Assembly: GCA_016802295.1 (NCBI GenBank)
Contig: JAESIW010000020.1
Location: 5,813,096 to 5,852,986 of the forward strand
Source: Brachionus rotundiformis
Lineage: Eukaryota > Rotifera > Eurotatoria > Ploima > Brachionidae
DNA length: 39,891 nucleotides
Direction of reading: 5' to 3'
This document shows, piece by piece, positions 37,124 through 39,891 of the stretch. Made by a program: the position numbers and the translations under genes. Under the pieces are notes generated by a model that made no database searches, was not told the DNA's origin, and saw nothing but the letters and a program-made list of their open reading frames with translations. The first letter of the stretch is position 1. Each line of letters opens with the position of its first letter.

Positions 37124-38575
37124 CTATTTTTGATGTCGTCGTTGAAAGTCTTTCATGTAAAAGACTAATGTTTCAATCTCTTCCAAGCTTAGGGCATTGA
37201 AAATAGCGGCTCTGATGCCACCAACACTTCTGTGTCCTTTTAGCTCTTTTAAATTGTTCTTTTTATCAGCTTCGGCCAAAAATTCTTTTTCCAAAGCTTC
37301 ATTTGGTTTTCCATCAACACATAACCTGAATGGAATAGTCACCCTACTTCTATCTTTGGGTACAATTGGGGAGCTTTAATAAAAAAAAAAATACAAAAAT
37401 TATTTCTACCATTATTAACCTACTGATAAAATCCATTTGAATTATCAATTACTTCATAGACAGCATCGGCCTTCATTCTGTTCACTTTACCAATCGATTC
37501 CATTCCTCCGTGCTTTTTTAGCCATTCAAAAACTAGTCCACAAACATAAATTCTAAAACAAATAAAAATAGATTCCTTCTCTATCTTTAGATTAAATCTT
37601 ACGCAAAAGTTGGTGGAGTTTGGTACAACGAGTTGTTGCCAGCTTGAATTTTATAATCAAAAATTGTGGGACACTCTTTGATAGCGTGACCGATCAAATC
37701 ATTTCTAATTATGACCAAGGTAACACCAGCTGGACCAAAGTTCTTTTGTGCACCGGCAAAAATAAGTCCATATTTGCTCACATCAATTTGTCTTGAGAAC
37801 AAATTTGATGAACAATCGGCCACTAGTGGAACGCCATTCAAAGCTTGTGTGATATCCTCGTGGAATTCGATACCATTTATTGTCTCGTTGTCACATATGT
37901 AGACATATGACGCCTCGGGGTCCAAATTCCACTCTTCTACAGGCGGGATTCCTAAATTTAAATTTTTTATAATAAATTATTTTAATTTATGATTTCAAGG
38001 TAAATTTTTACTGCTGTATTTATCTGGTTTTGGAAAGACCAAGTTAACTGCTCCGTATTTTTTGGCTTCGTTGGCAGCTCTCTCGGACCAGTAGCCAGTC
38101 AAAACATAATCAGCCGATTTTTTAGGCTTTAAATTCATCAAATTAAGTGGAACACAGGAAAATTGACCATTACCACCTCCTTGCAAGAACAGCACGCTGT
38201 AATTATCTGGCACATTTCTTAATTAATTTTTAAATTAAAGAATTTAATTTAATTTAAAATTTACAATAATTCCCTAACCAATTGCTCGGCATTGGTGATA
38301 ATCTTTGAAAAAGTTGCCGATCGATGGCTCATTTCTAGAGTTAATAAAAAGTTAATGACCAAAATGGTTCAGTCTAAACCGATTGCTTACCCATAACGCT
38401 GAGGCCAGTCTCGCCATAAGAAACTAGTTCGCGTTGTGCAACTTCTAGTACCTAGAAATCAAGGGTTTGAACAAAAAAACAATATAGAAATATCCAAGCT
38501 TACTTCATATGGTAGCGAAGAGGGTCCAGCAGAAAAGTTAATGATCGAACGGCTTGGATTTCTTTTCAAAGACAT
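37124..38575 (-). CDS. PSAT1: phosphoserine aminotransferase (seven exons)
   Basis: PLP enzyme of serine synthesis: converts 3-phosphohydroxypyruvate and glutamate to phosphoserine and 2-oxoglutarate in the cytosol. The CDS is complement(37124..37373, 37424..37552, 37603..37951, 38012..38217, 38265..38334, 38391..38451, 38504..38575). It gives 378 aa with every junction in frame. All six introns are GT-AG and 47-60 bp. The N-terminus carries INFSAGPSSLP, followed by EMSHRS and FLQGGGNGQF (about 78-87). The PLP lysine is K206 in FAGAQKNFGPAG. TPPTFAIYVCGL spans an exon junction. The C-terminal GHRSVGGIRA (342-351) supplies substrate-phosphate contacts. The length matches the usual 360-370 residues of the family. 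The start ATG at 38575 precedes the conserved INFSAGP block by nine residues and no other ATG fits. No key residue is missing. Identification is secure. Confidence 0.97.
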
Positions 38576-39891
38576 TTTTCTTATTTCAAACTAGGTTAAT
38601 TCAAGACTTTGGTTTTAAATGAAATTTTAAAGATATTTTTTTGTTTTTTTATACTATTTTTTTTGTTCAAAGTAAGTAAGTGTCGAGCTGAATTAAGTTA
38701 CCAAGTGTTGGCGATGATGCAATGCTTTTTTATAATGAAAATTTTTTAATGAAAAAAGCTTTATGATCATCACATCAACGAATGTATAATTTAAAGATGG
38801 TTATGAATATTTGGCGTCGTTTTTCAAACAAATTAAAATATTAAATTTTTAGCACAAAATAGCAATGGTTGCACTTTGTTTGGAAAACAACACAAATATG
38901 CTTTTGAAAAGTAAGCAAAATATGTGCTTTATGCTAAAGCTTGGCTAATAAAAATTTACACAAACTTTAGCACAAAAGTTTTAAAATTGGTTTATGTATG
39001 CATAATTTTATCTGAATTATTTGATGCATTGATGGTAACTCTAAATGTGCTCCAAAAATATTTTTCTATATGTAAGCAAATATGGTTCGCAACTCATGGC
39101 TGAAATCGGCACAGATGGTTCGATCAAAGCGAAAATAAATATTAATAAATGGATCTTTTGATAATTAATGGGAAATAGGAGCCTGATGTACCTTATATGT
39201 ATTTAAGATGGGGTCAGCTAAAACCCAATCTTTGGAAAATTATTTTGAAACCTTTAAGGATCTTGATTTTAAAGCTGAGCTATTAAAATTATGAAAGGCC
39301 TAAGCTAAAAAAAAATAAAAAATATTTACCTAAATAATATTTAAACCTCAAAAGTGGTACGATTGAAAAAATAAGCTTAATTTTTAACTTTTTAATTTAA
39401 TTAAACATGCTTACTTTACAAAATATGATTTAACCCAAAAAGATAATGACAATAATTTTCAAATGAAACATACAGACAAGCTTCAATATTTTTTTTCTAT
39501 TATGTATGATATAAATAATTTTAGGATTTATTTAAAATTGATAAAATATATAAATAAAATCTTCTAGGCTATTGTTGTCATGATAAGTAGATATCCCGGC
39601 TTTTTAAAAAATTGCTTAAAATAAAAATTATTTCATGCAGCAGATTGCTTTTTTGTAATTTTTGTTCTATTGAAAAAAATATTTTTCATAAAAAATTATT
39701 TTAATTCAATCAAACTCTTTTATTTAAACAAAATCGATTGAAACTAAAAATTAATTTTTGAAAAAAATAAATGTAAATTTTCTGATGATATGATATAATC
39801 AATTAAATTATTAATTCCACAGACTGATTCACTTATTATTATGATATTGTCGATTATATTTTTTATTTTTTAAGGAATTTTAGAAGGTTTT
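38576..39891. other. AT-rich region upstream of PSAT
   Basis: The first about 200 bp are the presumed PSAT promoter and 5' UTR. Beyond that I see no open frame, repeat or RNA gene that can be supported. Confidence 0.5.
38715..38734 (-). promoter_or_regulatory. candidate PSAT promoter: TATA-like box and ATF4-type (CARE) motif
   Basis: Read on the minus strand, TATAAAAA (38734-38727) is followed three bases later by ATTGCATCA (38723-38715), an exact match to the C/EBP-ATF response element core. They lie about 140-160 bp upstream of the PSAT ATG. Vertebrate PSAT1 is a known ATF4 target. A motif just downstream of a TATA box is not the usual order, and the function here is inferred. Confidence 0.4.

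Overview
The window is a piece of a very AT-rich animal nuclear genome. It carries a Fat-type giant cadherin, a sigma-class glutathione S-transferase, a PHD/TFIIS-M/SPOC nuclear protein and phosphoserine aminotransferase. Introns are spliceosomal (GT-AG) and mostly tiny (47-60 bp), and two genes have very long uninterrupted coding exons. Together these fit a small-bodied invertebrate with compact genes, and a rotifer such as Brachionus is my best guess. That assignment is inference from composition and gene style, not proof.

Layout: (1) 485-15594, minus strand: a 4777-aa Fat-like cadherin, almost all of it in one 14-kb exon. A 776-bp intron separates off the last exon, which carries a conserved-looking tail motif (WDITDW). 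(2) 15595-26689: about 11 kb without a convincing gene. It holds the cadherin upstream region, a dead non-LTR reverse transcriptase fragment (about 17040-17408), a GC-richer island near 19.85-20.27 kb, a perfect 12-bp hairpin, and a 410-bp assembly gap flanked by two nearly identical 215-bp copies, which is probably a false duplication. (3) 26690-27457, plus strand: a two-exon sigma-class GST with an unexpected N-terminal signal peptide. (4) 27458-29957: AT-rich spacer. (5) 29958-33494, plus strand: a single-exon 1178-aa protein with PHD, TFIIS-central and SPOC domains, resembling PHF3/DIDO. (6) 33495-37123: a transposon-rich spacer. It contains a long inverted-repeat pair, a decayed Tc1-like transposase N-terminus, a complete 541-bp element with 118-bp terminal inverted repeats and an 8-bp target duplication, and a complete 233-bp foldback element with a 9-bp target duplication. 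(7) 37124-38575, minus strand: seven-exon PSAT, fully reconstructable, with an ATF4-type motif and a TATA-like box about 140-160 bp upstream. (8) 38576-39891: AT-rich sequence with no gene seen.

The genes are not an operon or pathway cluster. They are independent housekeeping or developmental genes. The least ordinary parts are the mobile elements between 33.5 and 36.8 kb, above all the 541-bp element packed with GTGACC motifs. I found no convincing new multi-gene system.
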